A stretch of DNA of 28,901 nt from Crocinitomicaceae bacterium (GCA_015662935.1 DQTF01000097.1:1-28901), one strand, 5' to 3'. Counted from the stretch's first letter, positions 6,883-15,852 are shown. A program made the numbers and translations. Notes: generated from the letters alone by a model not told the origin.

Positions 6883-7608
6883 CTATATCCTCCGAATATC
6901 TTCTTCTTTCAAAGAAATCATTTCCCCTTCTTCCAACCTGACACGAATTTCTTCAGAATCTTCTCCAATAATTTCCACAAAATCACCTTCACTAAGTTTT
7001 ACTTTATCATGAATACTTTCTGCATTTTTGGAAGTAACAATTGCATAATTATTAGAAGTAACATAGCTGTTAGTTAATGCTCCAAAAAGAATTGAAAAAA
7101 CGAAAAACAAGGAGCTGATTACACCAATAACTAACATCAACCTTCGAGTAGAATGAGATTTGTTGAGCTTAAAAAGAACAATTGAGGCTGCGATAAGAAC
7201 GGCACAAAGAACAGTAAAAACCCCCCATGTATTTGCAGAAATAGAGTAAAGCGATGCTTGAAATCCATTTAAACGATATTTCCAATAGTGATTAGGATTT
7301 AATTCTAAATAACACTCTTGTATTTTTTCTTTCGCTTCAAGATCAGAAGGTCTAAGTTTTAACACCTTTTGAAATCCCCAAATTGCTTCTCCATAATTTT
7401 TAGTTTGCATTTTAGCTAGACCATAGTTAAAATATGCAGAGATATTATCAGGAGAAATAGAAATAATAGAATCAAATTTTTCAGCAGAAAGTTCATATTT
7501 TTCTTGATTAAAAGCACCTACTGCTTCTTGAAATGTTGAATTAGCAACCGACAGTATTGGAGAAATGGTGAAGCAAAAAATGACGATATGTTTTAAAATT
7601 GCTTTCAT
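6883..7608 (-). CDS. batE: BatE: TPR membrane protein with SH3-like domain
   Basis: This is the last gene of the Bat locus. The 241-aa protein has a signal peptide (1-22), TPR-like helices (about 25-105, including YFNYGLAKMQTKNYGEAIWG and LRPSDLEAKEKI), two membrane segments (about 127-147 and 156-178) and a C-terminal SH3-like domain (about 186-241) ending in EEDIRRI. This architecture matches BatE of Bacteroidota, thought to act with BatA-D at the cytoplasmic membrane and periplasm. The phenotype first reported in Bacteroides was aerotolerance; the molecular role is still unclear. Its ATG overlaps the batD stop by 4 nt (ATGA), indicating translational coupling. The inverted-repeat cassette lies directly downstream, and no terminator hairpin was seen. 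Confidence 0.88.
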   Translation of the reverse strand: MKAILKHIVIFCFTISPILSVANSTFQEAVGAFNQEKYELSAEKFDSIISISPDNISAYFNYGLAKMQTKNYGEAIWGFQKVLKLRPSDLEAKEKIQECYLELNPNHYWKYRLNGFQASLYSISANTWGVFTVLCAVLIAASIVLFKLNKSHSTRRLMLVIGVISSLFFVFSILFGALTNSYVTSNNYAIVTSKNAESIHDKVKLSEGDFVEIIGEDSEEIRVRLEEGEMISLKEEDIRRI

Positions 7609-9299
7609 CTTTTCAATGCTTCTAAGACAGATTTTAAATCACTAAATACGGCTTGCTTTGAGTCTTCATCTGAAGTGAACCCATATCGAAATTGATCGCA
7701 TTTCTCAAACATTTTTGTTGCTTTTGAAATTGTATTTTCACTTACAGTATTACTCACATGCAACAGTAATTCTTGCTTGCTAAAATTTTCTCCATTAACT
7801 ACTTTTACTTCGAGTGCTGTTTTTAATGCTTTTTCAACTTGAGAGTAAAACTCATTTGCATCTGAAGTAGTTATTTGTTTTTCAATCGTTGTTAGAGAAG
7901 AGTTAACCTCTTGTTTTTTCTTCTTCACAACTTGTTTCTGCTGCATTTCATCTGCGTTGTCTTCTCTTTTCTTTGCTATAAATAAGAAAATCAAAGCAAC
8001 AAAGAATGGAGTCGTTGCTCCCAGCCAAAAGCCAACACTTCCAAAGAAGGAATAATTATTTGTTACGATTTCAGATTTCCGCAAAAAAACAGAGGTGTTT
8101 AATTCTTGTAAATCATCTTCTTCTTGAAGGTCTGCTACAAAACTTTTATCTTCCTTTACTTTAATTTCAGAAGAATTTGTTGCCACAGTGATATATTTTT
8201 CTTTGTTTGGGTCAAAGAATGATATACTTGTCGGAGATAATTTTGTTACTCCTGATTTATTCACTTGAATGTTGTATTTATACGTTATATTTCCTTCTGT
8301 TCCGTGAGAATTATAAACGTATTGTTCTTCAATTTCAGGATCTCCGTAAACAATGAATCCTTTTGGAAGAATAAGGGTTGGTTCTATAGTGTTTTGCAAG
8401 TTCCCACTACCAATTACGCGAATAATCATCTTAAATACATCTCCCTGATCTAACTTTGTTTTTTCAATCTCGCGTTCGATAGAAAAATGACCAACCGCCC
8501 CAACAAAGTCTTTCGGAGGATTTGCAGGCAATGGTTTTATATCAATAATTGCATGATTGGATTTGAATTGATACCCTTTGTAATTCTGATTTAATTTCAT
8601 TGTGTAAGGAGAAATTTTAAATTGGCCTGTTCCAGAAGGAAAAACTACATTCTTATCATATTCAAAGGTGTAAAATGCTTGATTTTTGTAATTTTCTCTA
8701 TCAACAATGATTCTTTTTGCGTTGCCCAACTCTTTTTTGTCAACTGTTCCAGGTAACTCATAACTTCTATACCCCTCCAGATGTGTTGGTTCAAAATTGG
8801 AGAATATTTTTGCTGTAACAACAATTGGTTCTCCTTCGTAAATTTTGGTTTTATTCGTTTGAATGATCCCAAAGGCAGGATCTTTTAGTTGTTGAGCTGT
8901 GACGCCTGAAGTTGACATTTTCATTTTCTCTCCAATGTTAACAACAACTGTATTTGATTTATAGGTTTTGTTTCCTTTCTTAACCCATGCAGGACCTATT
9001 GTATATTTTCCTTTGTTGCCAAATGCGCCTGTTTGAGAAATGTAAAAAAAGGTAATGACTTTACCAGAATTATAATCCATCTCTTGTTCCATGCCACTCA
9101 TTACATCATAACCTTGAACAAAAGAACTGGGTAAGTTGTCAATATCGACATCTCCTTGAACGTTTGATTTGATGGTAATTGTGACAATTTCTCCAACATC
9201 GGCAGATACTGGATTTATAGACAGAATAACTTCTGGATCTTGCCCTAGAGCAATTCCAACGAAGAATAAAGTCAATATGTTTATCAATAACAGTTTCAT
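7605..9299 (-). CDS. batD: BatD: Bat locus membrane-anchored periplasmic protein
   Basis: The 564-aa protein has a signal peptide (1-19), a long periplasmic region of Ig-like beta domains (about 22-400) that begins like other BatD/BatD-family proteins (SINPVSADVGEIVTITIKS), one membrane helix (about 422-443) and a cytoplasmic tail of about 115 residues with a Lys-rich segment. BatD is proposed to be the periplasmic scaffold of the Bat complex. The start shares a TAATG junction with the batC stop, and the stop overlaps the batE ATG. It appears complete. Confidence 0.92.
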   Translation of the reverse strand: MKLLLINILTLFFVGIALGQDPEVILSINPVSADVGEIVTITIKSNVQGDVDIDNLPSSFVQGYDVMSGMEQEMDYNSGKVITFFYISQTGAFGNKGKYTIGPAWVKKGNKTYKSNTVVVNIGEKMKMSTSGVTAQQLKDPAFGIIQTNKTKIYEGEPIVVTAKIFSNFEPTHLEGYRSYELPGTVDKKELGNAKRIIVDRENYKNQAFYTFEYDKNVVFPSGTGQFKISPYTMKLNQNYKGYQFKSNHAIIDIKPLPANPPKDFVGAVGHFSIEREIEKTKLDQGDVFKMIIRVIGSGNLQNTIEPTLILPKGFIVYGDPEIEEQYVYNSHGTEGNITYKYNIQVNKSGVTKLSPTSISFFDPNKEKYITVATNSSEIKVKEDKSFVADLQEEDDLQELNTSVFLRKSEIVTNNYSFFGSVGFWLGATTPFFVALIFLFIAKKREDNADEMQQKQVVKKKKQEVNSSLTTIEKQITTSDANEFYSQVEKALKTALEVKVVNGENFSKQELLLHVSNTVSENTISKATKMFEKCDQFRYGFTSDEDSKQAVFSDLKSVLEALKR

Positions 9300-10018
9300 T
9301 ACCAGTCTTTTCCTGATTTTGGAGTCGCACTTCCACCTTTTGTTCCACTTGCTTTACGTTTCGTTTCCGCTTCTTGTTTCATTAATTTGTCTAACATTCT
9401 GTCAACGGTTTTGTTTGGCAGTTGACTTTTATTCTCTTGACCACCGTCTCCATCACCAGATTTCGGTTTTCCATCTTGATCTTGCTGATTGTCTCCTTCT
9501 TTTTTGTCTCCTTGATTATCGTTATTGTTTTTGGGGTCTTGCTTATCCTTTTTATCCTGATTGTCTTTGTTGTCCTTTTGTTGTTGCTGCTGTTTTTGCT
9601 TCAATTGGCGAATTGCTTCTGAGAGGTTGTAACGCGTTTGGTCATCATTCGGATTATTTCTTAACGCTTCTTTGTAGGATTCAACGGCTCCGCTATAATC
9701 CTTGCTTTTCATTCTTGCGTTTCCAATATTGTGATAATTATTTGCCTTTTCAATTTTATCTTTTTTTGCCGCTCCAGATTGCTTGTAAATTTCCTCCGCT
9801 TTTTTAAAATCACGTGCCTTATATGCAGACTGCGCCATTTCATCCGAAAGATCTATGTTTTCAGGAGCATTTTTTTGTGCAGATTGATAATATTTGAGCG
9901 CATCGGTGTATTCTTCATTCTCATAAGCCGTTCTTGCAGCTTGTAATGAATCACGCCATTGTTGACCATACGAAAATGTAAGGGAGAAAAGGGTCGCTAT
10001 GAGGAGAAGTACTTTCAT
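9299..10018 (-). CDS. batC: BatC: TPR protein with low-complexity tail
   Basis: I place the start at the ATG at 10018 (MKVLLLIATLFSLTFSYGQ), because it gives a clean signal peptide and a TAATG junction with the upstream lipoprotein. An ATG at 10033 would add MQNKI and overlap the lipoprotein by 16 nt. The protein is about 239 aa. Three TPR-like units (TAYENEEYTDALKYYQSA, AYKARDFKKAEEIYKQSG, GNARMKSKDYSGAVESYKEA) occupy the first 130 residues. A hydrophilic tail of roughly 60 residues follows, dominated by Gln, Lys, Asp and Asn and including a run of five Gln, then a short conserved-looking C-terminus (TVDRMLDKLMKQE). BatC is a periplasmic or membrane-associated partner in the Bat complex. Confidence 0.88.
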   Translation of the reverse strand: MKVLLLIATLFSLTFSYGQQWRDSLQAARTAYENEEYTDALKYYQSAQKNAPENIDLSDEMAQSAYKARDFKKAEEIYKQSGAAKKDKIEKANNYHNIGNARMKSKDYSGAVESYKEALRNNPNDDQTRYNLSEAIRQLKQKQQQQQKDNKDNQDKKDKQDPKNNNDNQGDKKEGDNQQDQDGKPKSGDGDGGQENKSQLPNKTVDRMLDKLMKQEAETKRKASGTKGGSATPKSGKDW

Positions 10019-10227
10019 TATTTTATTTTGCAATATGTTTCACTGAAGTAATAACCATAGTTTTCATCATAATATTTTTGGCAAATGCTTTCGGTGTTAT
10101 TTTTAGTGTCATTGACAATAAAAGACTCAGCTTCACCACCTGGATTGTAACAGGCACAAGTTCTATTTTTCTTACAGCTAGAACTTACTAATGCGATTAC
10201 ACCCAATAAAAAAAATATCTTTTTCAT
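10018..10227 (-). CDS. Small Cys-rich lipoprotein inside the Bat locus
   Basis: The product is a 69-aa predicted lipoprotein: signal MKKIFFLLGVIALVSSS, lipobox cysteine C18, then a 51-residue mature part with four more cysteines (C24, C26, C49, C66) and a Tyr-rich end. The CKK-x-RTCAC opening resembles other short flavobacterial lipoproteins, but I do not know a named family. It sits between batB and batC, 15 nt after the batB stop. Its TAA overlaps the batC ATG as TAATG, so it is almost certainly cotranscribed and coupled with batC. Four free cysteines in the periplasm suggest two disulfides or a metal or redox site; this is inference. Confidence 0.75.
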   Translation of the reverse strand: MKKIFFLLGVIALVSSSCKKNRTCACYNPGGEAESFIVNDTKNNTESICQKYYDENYGYYFSETYCKIK

Positions 10228-10242
10228 AACTCAAACACCAAT

Positions 10243-11403
10243 CTACTTACCACTTCTAACCATCTTATCCATAAAACCAATATACTGTTTTGACCATAAG
10301 ATATAGGCTAACCAGAAGATAATTGAAATCAATAAGGGTATTTGATAACGTTCTTCTTTAATATCAAACTCTAAATTATCTATTTTCGTTCGTTTCATTC
10401 TAGTAATTTGTGTTAATAAACCTGAAAGATTTGGAAATTCACTAGAACTGATGTTTGCTTTGCCTCCTCCTTTGCTTGCAATTGATTGAATAAACTTTGG
10501 ATTTAACTTAGAAACAATGGTTTTTCCAACTGCATTTGTCTTGTATCCAAGTTCAGGTCGATGAGGATTTTTAGGAATTAACCCTCCTTTTTTTGTTCCA
10601 ATTCCGAGGACGCTCAATTGCACTTTTTTTTCTTTAATCTCCTTGAGAATTTTATCCGGATTTGCCTCATGGTTCTCGCCATCTGTTACCAGAATAATTC
10701 CTTTTGTAGTTTTCTCCTTGGAGAACATATCAACCGATACTTCAAGCGCCTCTGCTATGTTTGTTCCTTGACTTGAAATCATGTTGGACTCAATGTCTTG
10801 AATGAACAGTTTTGCAGCCGCATAGTCTCTTGTCAATGGCAACTGTACAAACGCATTGTTGGCAAAAAGAGCAATTCCTATTTTCTCTCCATGCAGGTTA
10901 TTTATCAATTGAACGAGCGCCCGTTTTGAAATATCTAACCGTGATAGCTCTTTTGATATATCTTTGGTATTCATTGAGTTAGAAACATCCAAGGCAACAA
11001 CCAATTCGAGTGATTCAGAAGTTCCAGACACTTTTTTCTTGCCATAAATAGGTTGTGCTAAGGCAATGATTAAGAATACAAAAGCATTGCGAAAGAAAAA
11101 GTATTTTAGAAAGCTACTCATGGTAGAAACAGGCCGTAATAATGATTGAATAACCCGAGAATTTGATTTCGATGCAACTTGATTGTACCTCCAAATTGTG
11201 AATAAATAAACACCAATAATAACTGGAATCAAGAAGGTTAAATTGAATATTTCTGGGGATTTATACATTACACTATCCGACGATTTTCCAGCACCTCCAA
11301 TGGAACCAATTGCAAAAACATAAATTGCCCAAAATATAATCTCGAAGAGAATAACTGCTCCAATAATCCAGTTGAGTCGATATGTATAGTTCTTACTACT
11401 CAC
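10243..11403 (-). CDS. batB: BatB: VWA-domain membrane protein
   Basis: The 386-aa protein has three N-terminal hydrophobic segments (about 13-32, 52-71, 102-117), a von Willebrand factor A domain with the MIDAS motif DVSNS (139-143), a later TDGE loop (LVTDGENHEA), and a C-terminal membrane helix (about 352-368). The pair BatA and BatB is typical of Bacteroidota Bat operons. The VWA domains probably bind a metal-dependent partner and work with the MoxR ATPase. The ATG at 11403 overlaps the batA stop by 8 nt. Confidence 0.92.
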   Translation of the reverse strand: MSSKNYTYRLNWIIGAVILFEIIFWAIYVFAIGSIGGAGKSSDSVMYKSPEIFNLTFLIPVIIGVYLFTIWRYNQVASKSNSRVIQSLLRPVSTMSSFLKYFFFRNAFVFLIIALAQPIYGKKKVSGTSESLELVVALDVSNSMNTKDISKELSRLDISKRALVQLINNLHGEKIGIALFANNAFVQLPLTRDYAAAKLFIQDIESNMISSQGTNIAEALEVSVDMFSKEKTTKGIILVTDGENHEANPDKILKEIKEKKVQLSVLGIGTKKGGLIPKNPHRPELGYKTNAVGKTIVSKLNPKFIQSIASKGGGKANISSSEFPNLSGLLTQITRMKRTKIDNLEFDIKEERYQIPLLISIIFWLAYILWSKQYIGFMDKMVRSGK

Positions 11404-12433
11404 TGTGTCTAAAAACTAAATGATTGATTCCCCAAACAATAATGGATAGCACAAATGCCCAATTTAGAAATGCTTGAGGATTACTAGGCGGTTCAGATTT
11501 GTAATGTTGATCCTCCATTTTACGTTTTTCCAACTGTTCAATTTCTTTATAGATGGCTTGTAAACTTTTGTTATCTGTTGCTCTAAAATACTGTCCATTA
11601 GTTATTTCTGCGATTTTCATTAAAGTTACTTCGTCAATTTCAACAGTCATGTTTTGATACTGCACCCCGAATGGTGTAATTACAGGAGAAGGGGCCGTTC
11701 CATTTCTCCCAACACCAATGGTATAAACGCGAATGTTTTTTGCCTTGGCTAATTCTGCAGCTTCTAAGGGTGTAATTTCTCCGGAATTGTTACTTCCATC
11801 TGTTAAGAGAATAATCACTTTTGAAGCGATGCTGTCATTTCTAAGTCGAGTAACGGCCGTTCCTAAACCAGTCCCGATAGCTGTTCCTCCTTCAATTCTA
11901 TCGCCACTAATTTTGTCAATTTGTTCTTTGAGAATGGTATAATCTAATGTTGCAGGACACGCAGTATAAGCTTCTCCAGCATAGACAACCAAGCCTATTC
12001 TGTCACCGGTTCTTCCATCAACAAATTCTTTTGCCACTTTCTTCGATGCTTCGAGACGATTCGGTTGAAAATCTTGCGCCATCATGGAAAGTGAGACATC
12101 CATTGCGAGAATGATATCTATCCCATCTTTAAAGTCTGTATTGAAATCATCGTGTTGACTCCAATGATAAGGTTTTGCCATCGCAATGATTAAAAGAACG
12201 GCAATGATTCCGTAGGTAAAAAGTAACGCCTGTCTTAATAAATGAATACTGCGAGAAGCAATACTCTGTTGATCTTCCGTTGATCGCGAATATTTAACAT
12301 CCCCTTTTCTGCTGTTCTCTAGTGCATACAAAATGAATAATGTAACTGGCACAAGAGTGAGCAACCACAGCCAGTTTGGTGCGAAATAGTCGTATTCCCA
12401 AAAACGTATGTTCCAATTACTCAACATTGTCAA
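11396..12433 (-). CDS. batA: BatA: VWA-domain membrane protein
   Basis: The 345-aa protein has membrane segments at about 21-37 and 69-86, a VWA domain whose MIDAS residues are all visible (DVSLS 112-116, Thr184 in GGTAIGTG, TDG 211-213), and a C-terminal membrane helix (about 321-338). The pattern AMAKPYHW just before the VWA domain is typical of BatA. The start is either 12433 or the in-frame ATG at 12427; both overlap the end of the preceding gene, consistent with translational coupling. Confidence 0.93.
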   Translation of the reverse strand: MTMLSNWNIRFWEYDYFAPNWLWLLTLVPVTLFILYALENSRKGDVKYSRSTEDQQSIASRSIHLLRQALLFTYGIIAVLLIIAMAKPYHWSQHDDFNTDFKDGIDIILAMDVSLSMMAQDFQPNRLEASKKVAKEFVDGRTGDRIGLVVYAGEAYTACPATLDYTILKEQIDKISGDRIEGGTAIGTGLGTAVTRLRNDSIASKVIILLTDGSNNSGEITPLEAAELAKAKNIRVYTIGVGRNGTAPSPVITPFGVQYQNMTVEIDEVTLMKIAEITNGQYFRATDNKSLQAIYKEIEQLEKRKMEDQHYKSEPPSNPQAFLNWAFVLSIIVWGINHLVFRHSE

Positions 12434-13376
12434 ATTCTAATGGACTGGTTTCGGCAACTATTTGCTTGGCAAGAGTAGAAACTCTCAAAATGGCGATTAA
12501 ATCAGGTTTTGACTTGGCAAATTTCACCATGTCAGATTCTGAAAGAATACGTGCAACGGTATCAACGGTTTCTGGATTTAATCCTTTCTGTGTTAATAAA
12601 AGTTTAGTTTCGTAGGTCGTTTTTTCTAACAATGAAACATCGTATCTACTTGTTAAATAAGAACGAATAATGTAAGATAGTTCAACGAAATGTTCTTTCA
12701 ATTGATCTTTCTCCCACAGTTTTGATTCTTCTAATGATTCAATGGCAATTATGGTTCTTTCTTTTAAAGAAATAGGTTTTTCTTCCTCCTGGTAATCGTC
12801 GGCGGTATTTTTTCTTCGATAAGAAATAAACGCAATTATTGCAAAAAGAATGATGAGCAACCACCACCAGTTATTAGACAGAAAACCGGTGATAGAAAAA
12901 GGTTTGTTAGGTATTTCTGTAAAATTTTCTTTGATGTCATAGATGTCCATTCCGTCGATTGGGTCAACGAGGTAACAAGCCAAAGCAATGTCTTCAAAAT
13001 GATAGGTTGAATCGTTTATAATCACGCTTGCCCCAGGTATCACAAACAGTCCGCTGTCCCATGCCGTAATAACATATTGTCCTTCCCAATATTTTTGAGA
13101 ATGATCGAAAATAAATGTGTCCACAAAAGGATGAGTTATTTCAAATTCAATTCCTTCGGTGGACAAGTCGCCTGTCTTTGTAATGCTTCTTGCTTCAATG
13201 ACATCGGTCTTTTCTTTGAAGAATAATGTATCTTCTTTTGCTGTCAAAATAGAATAAGTGAGCACAATAGGTTGTCCAATAACTAATTGTGATTCAGACA
13301 CTTTCTGCTTTAGTTCTTGACTAGCAACATTGAATGCTAGAAAAAAGAGAAGTAGATATGTGAACCGTTGCATCAT
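12417..13376 (-). CDS. DUF4381-like membrane protein of the Bat locus
   Basis: The 319-aa protein has a signal peptide (1-19), a periplasmic beta-rich region (about 20-165), a single membrane helix (about 170-187, starting with three Trp) and a cytoplasmic helical tail (about 195-319) with an LSYIIRSYLTSRYDV segment. Genes of this shape sit between the DUF58 and batA genes in many Bacteroidota Bat operons and resemble DUF4381 proteins; I recognise it by context and architecture rather than by a firm motif. The ATG at 13376 overlaps the DUF58 stop as ATGA. The next codon is also ATG (13373). Confidence 0.75.
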   Translation of the reverse strand: MMQRFTYLLLFFLAFNVASQELKQKVSESQLVIGQPIVLTYSILTAKEDTLFFKEKTDVIEARSITKTGDLSTEGIEFEITHPFVDTFIFDHSQKYWEGQYVITAWDSGLFVIPGASVIINDSTYHFEDIALACYLVDPIDGMDIYDIKENFTEIPNKPFSITGFLSNNWWWLLIILFAIIAFISYRRKNTADDYQEEEKPISLKERTIIAIESLEESKLWEKDQLKEHFVELSYIIRSYLTSRYDVSLLEKTTYETKLLLTQKGLNPETVDTVARILSESDMVKFAKSKPDLIAILRVSTLAKQIVAETSPLEFDNVE

Positions 13377-14239
13377 CTATTCTGAAATAATTTAACCAAT
13401 GGTTTTATAAAATCTTCATCCGTTGCAATACTTGCAGAATCAATTCCAGATTTTTTAAATTCTTTCTCTAGTTTGGCATCAAAGTTCTTAAAATTATTGG
13501 CGTGAATGGCTTTTGCTTTTTGGCTGTTGGTATTCACCCAAGAAGTTGCGCCTGTTTCAGCATTGAATAATTGCACAACCCCCATGGATGGTAACTCTCG
13601 CTCTGCCTCATCCAACAATCGCAAAGCAACCATGTCGTGTTTTCTTCGAGAAACTTTAAGACCTTCCATGAAATTATTTTCATCCATAAAATCACTGATT
13701 ACAAAGGCAATGCTTCTTTTTTTTTGCGTATTTCTGAAGAATTTCAATGCCTCATTGAGATTTGTCCCTTTGTTTTCGGGTTTAATTTCAATTAATTCTC
13801 GAAGAATAATCAAAGAATGTTTCTTACCTTTTCCAGGAGCGATGTATTTTTCTACTTTGTCTGAAACAAAAATAGCACCCACTTTATCGTTATTACTAAT
13901 TGCAGAAAACGAAAGAACAGCAGCTAATTCCAAGGCTAAATCTTTCTTGGTTTTATTCTCCCAGCCGAAATTTTCCGAACCAGAAACATCAATAATCAAC
14001 ATGACTGTCAATTCTCTTTCTTCGTCAAAAACTTTCACATAAGGTTCGTTGAACCTTGCTGTCACATTCCAATCGATGGTTCTTACCTCATCGCCAAAAT
14101 GATAATCTCGAACTTCAGAAAACGTCATTCCTCGACCTTTAAAGGCAGAGTGATACTCACCAGAAAAAATATGTTTGGTGAGGCCTTTGGTTTTTATTTC
14201 CAAGAGGCGAATTTTCTTAAGAAGTTCTTTCGTATCCAT
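13373..14239 (-). CDS. DUF58-domain protein (degenerate VWA)
   Basis: The 288-aa cytoplasmic protein has the DUF58 signature GMTFSEVRDYHFGDEVRTID followed by WNVTARF (about residues 38-63). A VWA-like fold follows, with a MIDAS-type DVSGS at 84-88 and a later SDFMDENN loop. It has no signal peptide or membrane segment. DUF58 proteins are almost always encoded next to MoxR ATPases, as here, and probably form the VWA partner of the AAA+ machine. The ATG abuts the moxR stop with no intervening base. Confidence 0.92.
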   Translation of the reverse strand: MDTKELLKKIRLLEIKTKGLTKHIFSGEYHSAFKGRGMTFSEVRDYHFGDEVRTIDWNVTARFNEPYVKVFDEERELTVMLIIDVSGSENFGWENKTKKDLALELAAVLSFSAISNNDKVGAIFVSDKVEKYIAPGKGKKHSLIILRELIEIKPENKGTNLNEALKFFRNTQKKRSIAFVISDFMDENNFMEGLKVSRRKHDMVALRLLDEAERELPSMGVVQLFNAETGATSWVNTNSQKAKAIHANNFKNFDAKLEKEFKKSGIDSASIATDEDFIKPLVKLFQNR

Positions 14240-15250
14240 TTATGGTACTTCTACTTTTGCGACAATTTTTGAAACGATATCTGAAGCAGTTAAATTCTCT
14301 GCTTCTGCTTCGTATGTTAATCCCATTCTGTGACGCATCACATCAGGGGCAATTTCTCTAATGTCTTCTGGAATTACGAATCCACGACCTTGTAAAAAAG
14401 CATACGCTTTGGCTGCTAAGGCAAGATTAATACTTGCTCTTGGGGAACAACCTACACTAATCATAGGCTCTAAGAATCCAAGTCCATACTTTTCTGGTTC
14501 ACGCGTTGCATAAACGATATCGACAATGTATTGCTCAATTTTCTCGTCTAAATAAACTTGTCTAACTAAAGAGCGACATCTTTCAATATCTTCTATTGAC
14601 ACGACATTTGATGCTTTAGCCATTCCTGACTTCTGCACATTTGCGCGAATAATTTGACGTTCTTCTTCTTTTGTTGGATAATCCAAGAATACTTTCAGCA
14701 TAAATCGATCGACTTGCGCTTCAGGTAACGGGTAAGTTCCTTCTTGTTCGATCGGATTTTGCGTAGCAAGCACCAAGAATGGATGCGGCAATTTAAACGT
14801 TTCATCACCAATCGTAACTTGCCGTTCTTGCATGGCTTCTAACAATGCTGATTGCACTTTTGCAGGAGCACGATTGATTTCATCAGCCAACACAAAGTTA
14901 GAGAAAATAGGTCCTTTCTTCACAGAGAAACTTTCAGATTTTTGGCTGTAAATCAATGTTCCCGTAACATCTGCTGGTAACAAATCTGGTGTAAACTGAA
15001 TTCTACTAAAGTCAACATTGATAGCATCGGATAAGGTTTTAATTGCTAGTGTTTTTGCTAATCCAGGAACTCCTTCCAAGAGAACGTGTCCATCAGCAAG
15101 TAACGCAATTAGCAACCTATCAATCATGTATGTTTGACCAACGATTACTTTTCCAACTTCATTTCTTAGCAAGTTGATGATTGGCATTTCTTGTTTAATC
15201 TGTTCGCTAACAATCCTTAGCGCTTCAGCGGGGTTTAAATTTTCTTCCAT
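14240..15250 (-). CDS. MoxR-family AAA+ ATPase
   Basis: The 336-aa protein is the first gene of the Bat locus. It has Walker A GVPGLAKT (60-67), Walker B FVLADE (119-124) in the characteristic VLADEINRAP context, a sensor-like ATQNPIEQEGTYPLPEAQ stretch and an arginine-finger region with DRFML. MoxR ATPases act as chaperone-like machines that activate or insert metal cofactors in partner complexes together with VWA proteins; the substrate of the Bat-linked members is unknown. The only minus-strand promoter candidate upstream is a one-mismatch -7 box (CATTTTTG, 15275-15282). Confidence 0.95.
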   Translation of the reverse strand: MEENLNPAEALRIVSEQIKQEMPIINLLRNEVGKVIVGQTYMIDRLLIALLADGHVLLEGVPGLAKTLAIKTLSDAINVDFSRIQFTPDLLPADVTGTLIYSQKSESFSVKKGPIFSNFVLADEINRAPAKVQSALLEAMQERQVTIGDETFKLPHPFLVLATQNPIEQEGTYPLPEAQVDRFMLKVFLDYPTKEEERQIIRANVQKSGMAKASNVVSIEDIERCRSLVRQVYLDEKIEQYIVDIVYATREPEKYGLGFLEPMISVGCSPRASINLALAAKAYAFLQGRGFVIPEDIREIAPDVMRHRMGLTYEAEAENLTASDIVSKIVAKVEVP

Positions 15251-15354
15251 AATTGTGCAATTCTATCGAACATACAAAAATGGAAAGATATGTCCTGTAT
15301 GACTTGATTTTGCTGTTAATTAATGTTAACATTGTTAGACTTAAACCGCAAGCT

Positions 15355-15717
15355 ATGAAAATTCGTAAATGTAATGAATGTGGAATGACATTATCAGGAA
15401 GAAAGGATCAACGATTCTGTTCTGATTATTGTAGAAATACGTATAATAACAAACTCAACGAAGATGCGAATAAGTACGTCCGAAGAATCAACAATATCCT
15501 TCGAAAAAACAGAAGAATTTTAACGAGCTTAAATCCTGAAGGAAAGAAAACTTTGGATGGAATAATACTTGCAGAAGAAGGATTTAACTTCCATTATTAT
15601 ACGAATGTTTACACCACGAAGACCGGTTCGAAATATTTCTTTTGTTACGAACAAGGATATTTAAAACTGGATGATGATCGTTATATGTTGGTCGTGAAAC
15701 AGGACTATGTGAAGTAA
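15355..15717 (+). CDS. Zinc-ribbon protein (DUF2116-like)
   Basis: I choose the ATG at 15355 (MKIRKCNECG), giving 120 aa, because homologues I recall start directly with the zinc ribbon. The frame extends upstream to 15253, but that start would be TTG and adds an unrelated hydrophobic stretch. The zinc ribbon is C6-x2-C9-x12-C22-x3-C26 (CNECG ... CSDYC), followed by RNTYNNKLN, a basic helix (VRRINNILRKNRRIL) and a C-terminal YTTKTGSKYFFCYEQGYL segment. Such proteins are widespread in Bacteroidota. A nucleic-acid-binding role is plausible from the zinc ribbon and basic helix but unproven. It is divergent from moxR. Confidence 0.82.
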   Translation: MKIRKCNECGMTLSGRKDQRFCSDYCRNTYNNKLNEDANKYVRRINNILRKNRRILTSLNPEGKKTLDGIILAEEGFNFHYYTNVYTTKTGSKYFFCYEQGYLKLDDDRYMLVVKQDYVK

Positions 15718-15852
15718 AAGGAGGGGATTAATAATGTAGAATGAAAAATTAAGAATGGAAGCTGTGAGTTATTGGCAGTTGCAATTGATGATAGAATCAC
15801 TTTTTAAAAAACTTTCATCAGAACATAGGTAAATAGCTTGGTTTTATGAATG
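15718..15852. other. Convergent intergenic region with possible repeat relics
   Basis: This 135-nt AT-rich gap between the zinc-ribbon gene and sanA has no ORF and no terminator hairpin that I can see. The stretch around 15738-15785 (AATGAAAAATTAAGAATGG and TTATTGGCAGTTGCAATTG) resembles short dispersed extragenic repeats common in Bacteroidota, from memory only. Confidence 0.25.

Noticed and set aside
9169..9807. 212-aa plus-strand ORF opposite batD/batC
   Set aside because: It lies wholly antisense to batC and the start of batD, both of which have clear family features. The antisense product is Leu/Phe-rich because it mirrors Lys/Gln/Asp-rich coding sequence.
10019..10033. Upstream ATG for batC adding MQNKI
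   Set aside because: The ATG at 10018 gives a better signal peptide and the same TAATG junction seen elsewhere in this window.
13506..14042. 178-aa plus-strand ORF opposite the DUF58 gene
   Set aside because: It is a shadow of a well-supported DUF58 gene, with no family resemblance, promoter or conserved motif of its own.
15253..15354. N-terminal extension of the zinc-ribbon gene
   Set aside because: The outermost start is a TTG 2 nt from the moxR start, and the added residues are hydrophobic and unlike the family. The ATG at 15355 starts right at the zinc ribbon and leaves space for divergent promoters.
15250..15354. Clear TTG-N19-TAnnTTTG promoters for moxR and the zinc-ribbon gene
   Set aside because: Only a one-mismatch -7 box (CATTTTTG, 15275-15282, minus) was found and no matching -33; nothing convincing on the plus strand.
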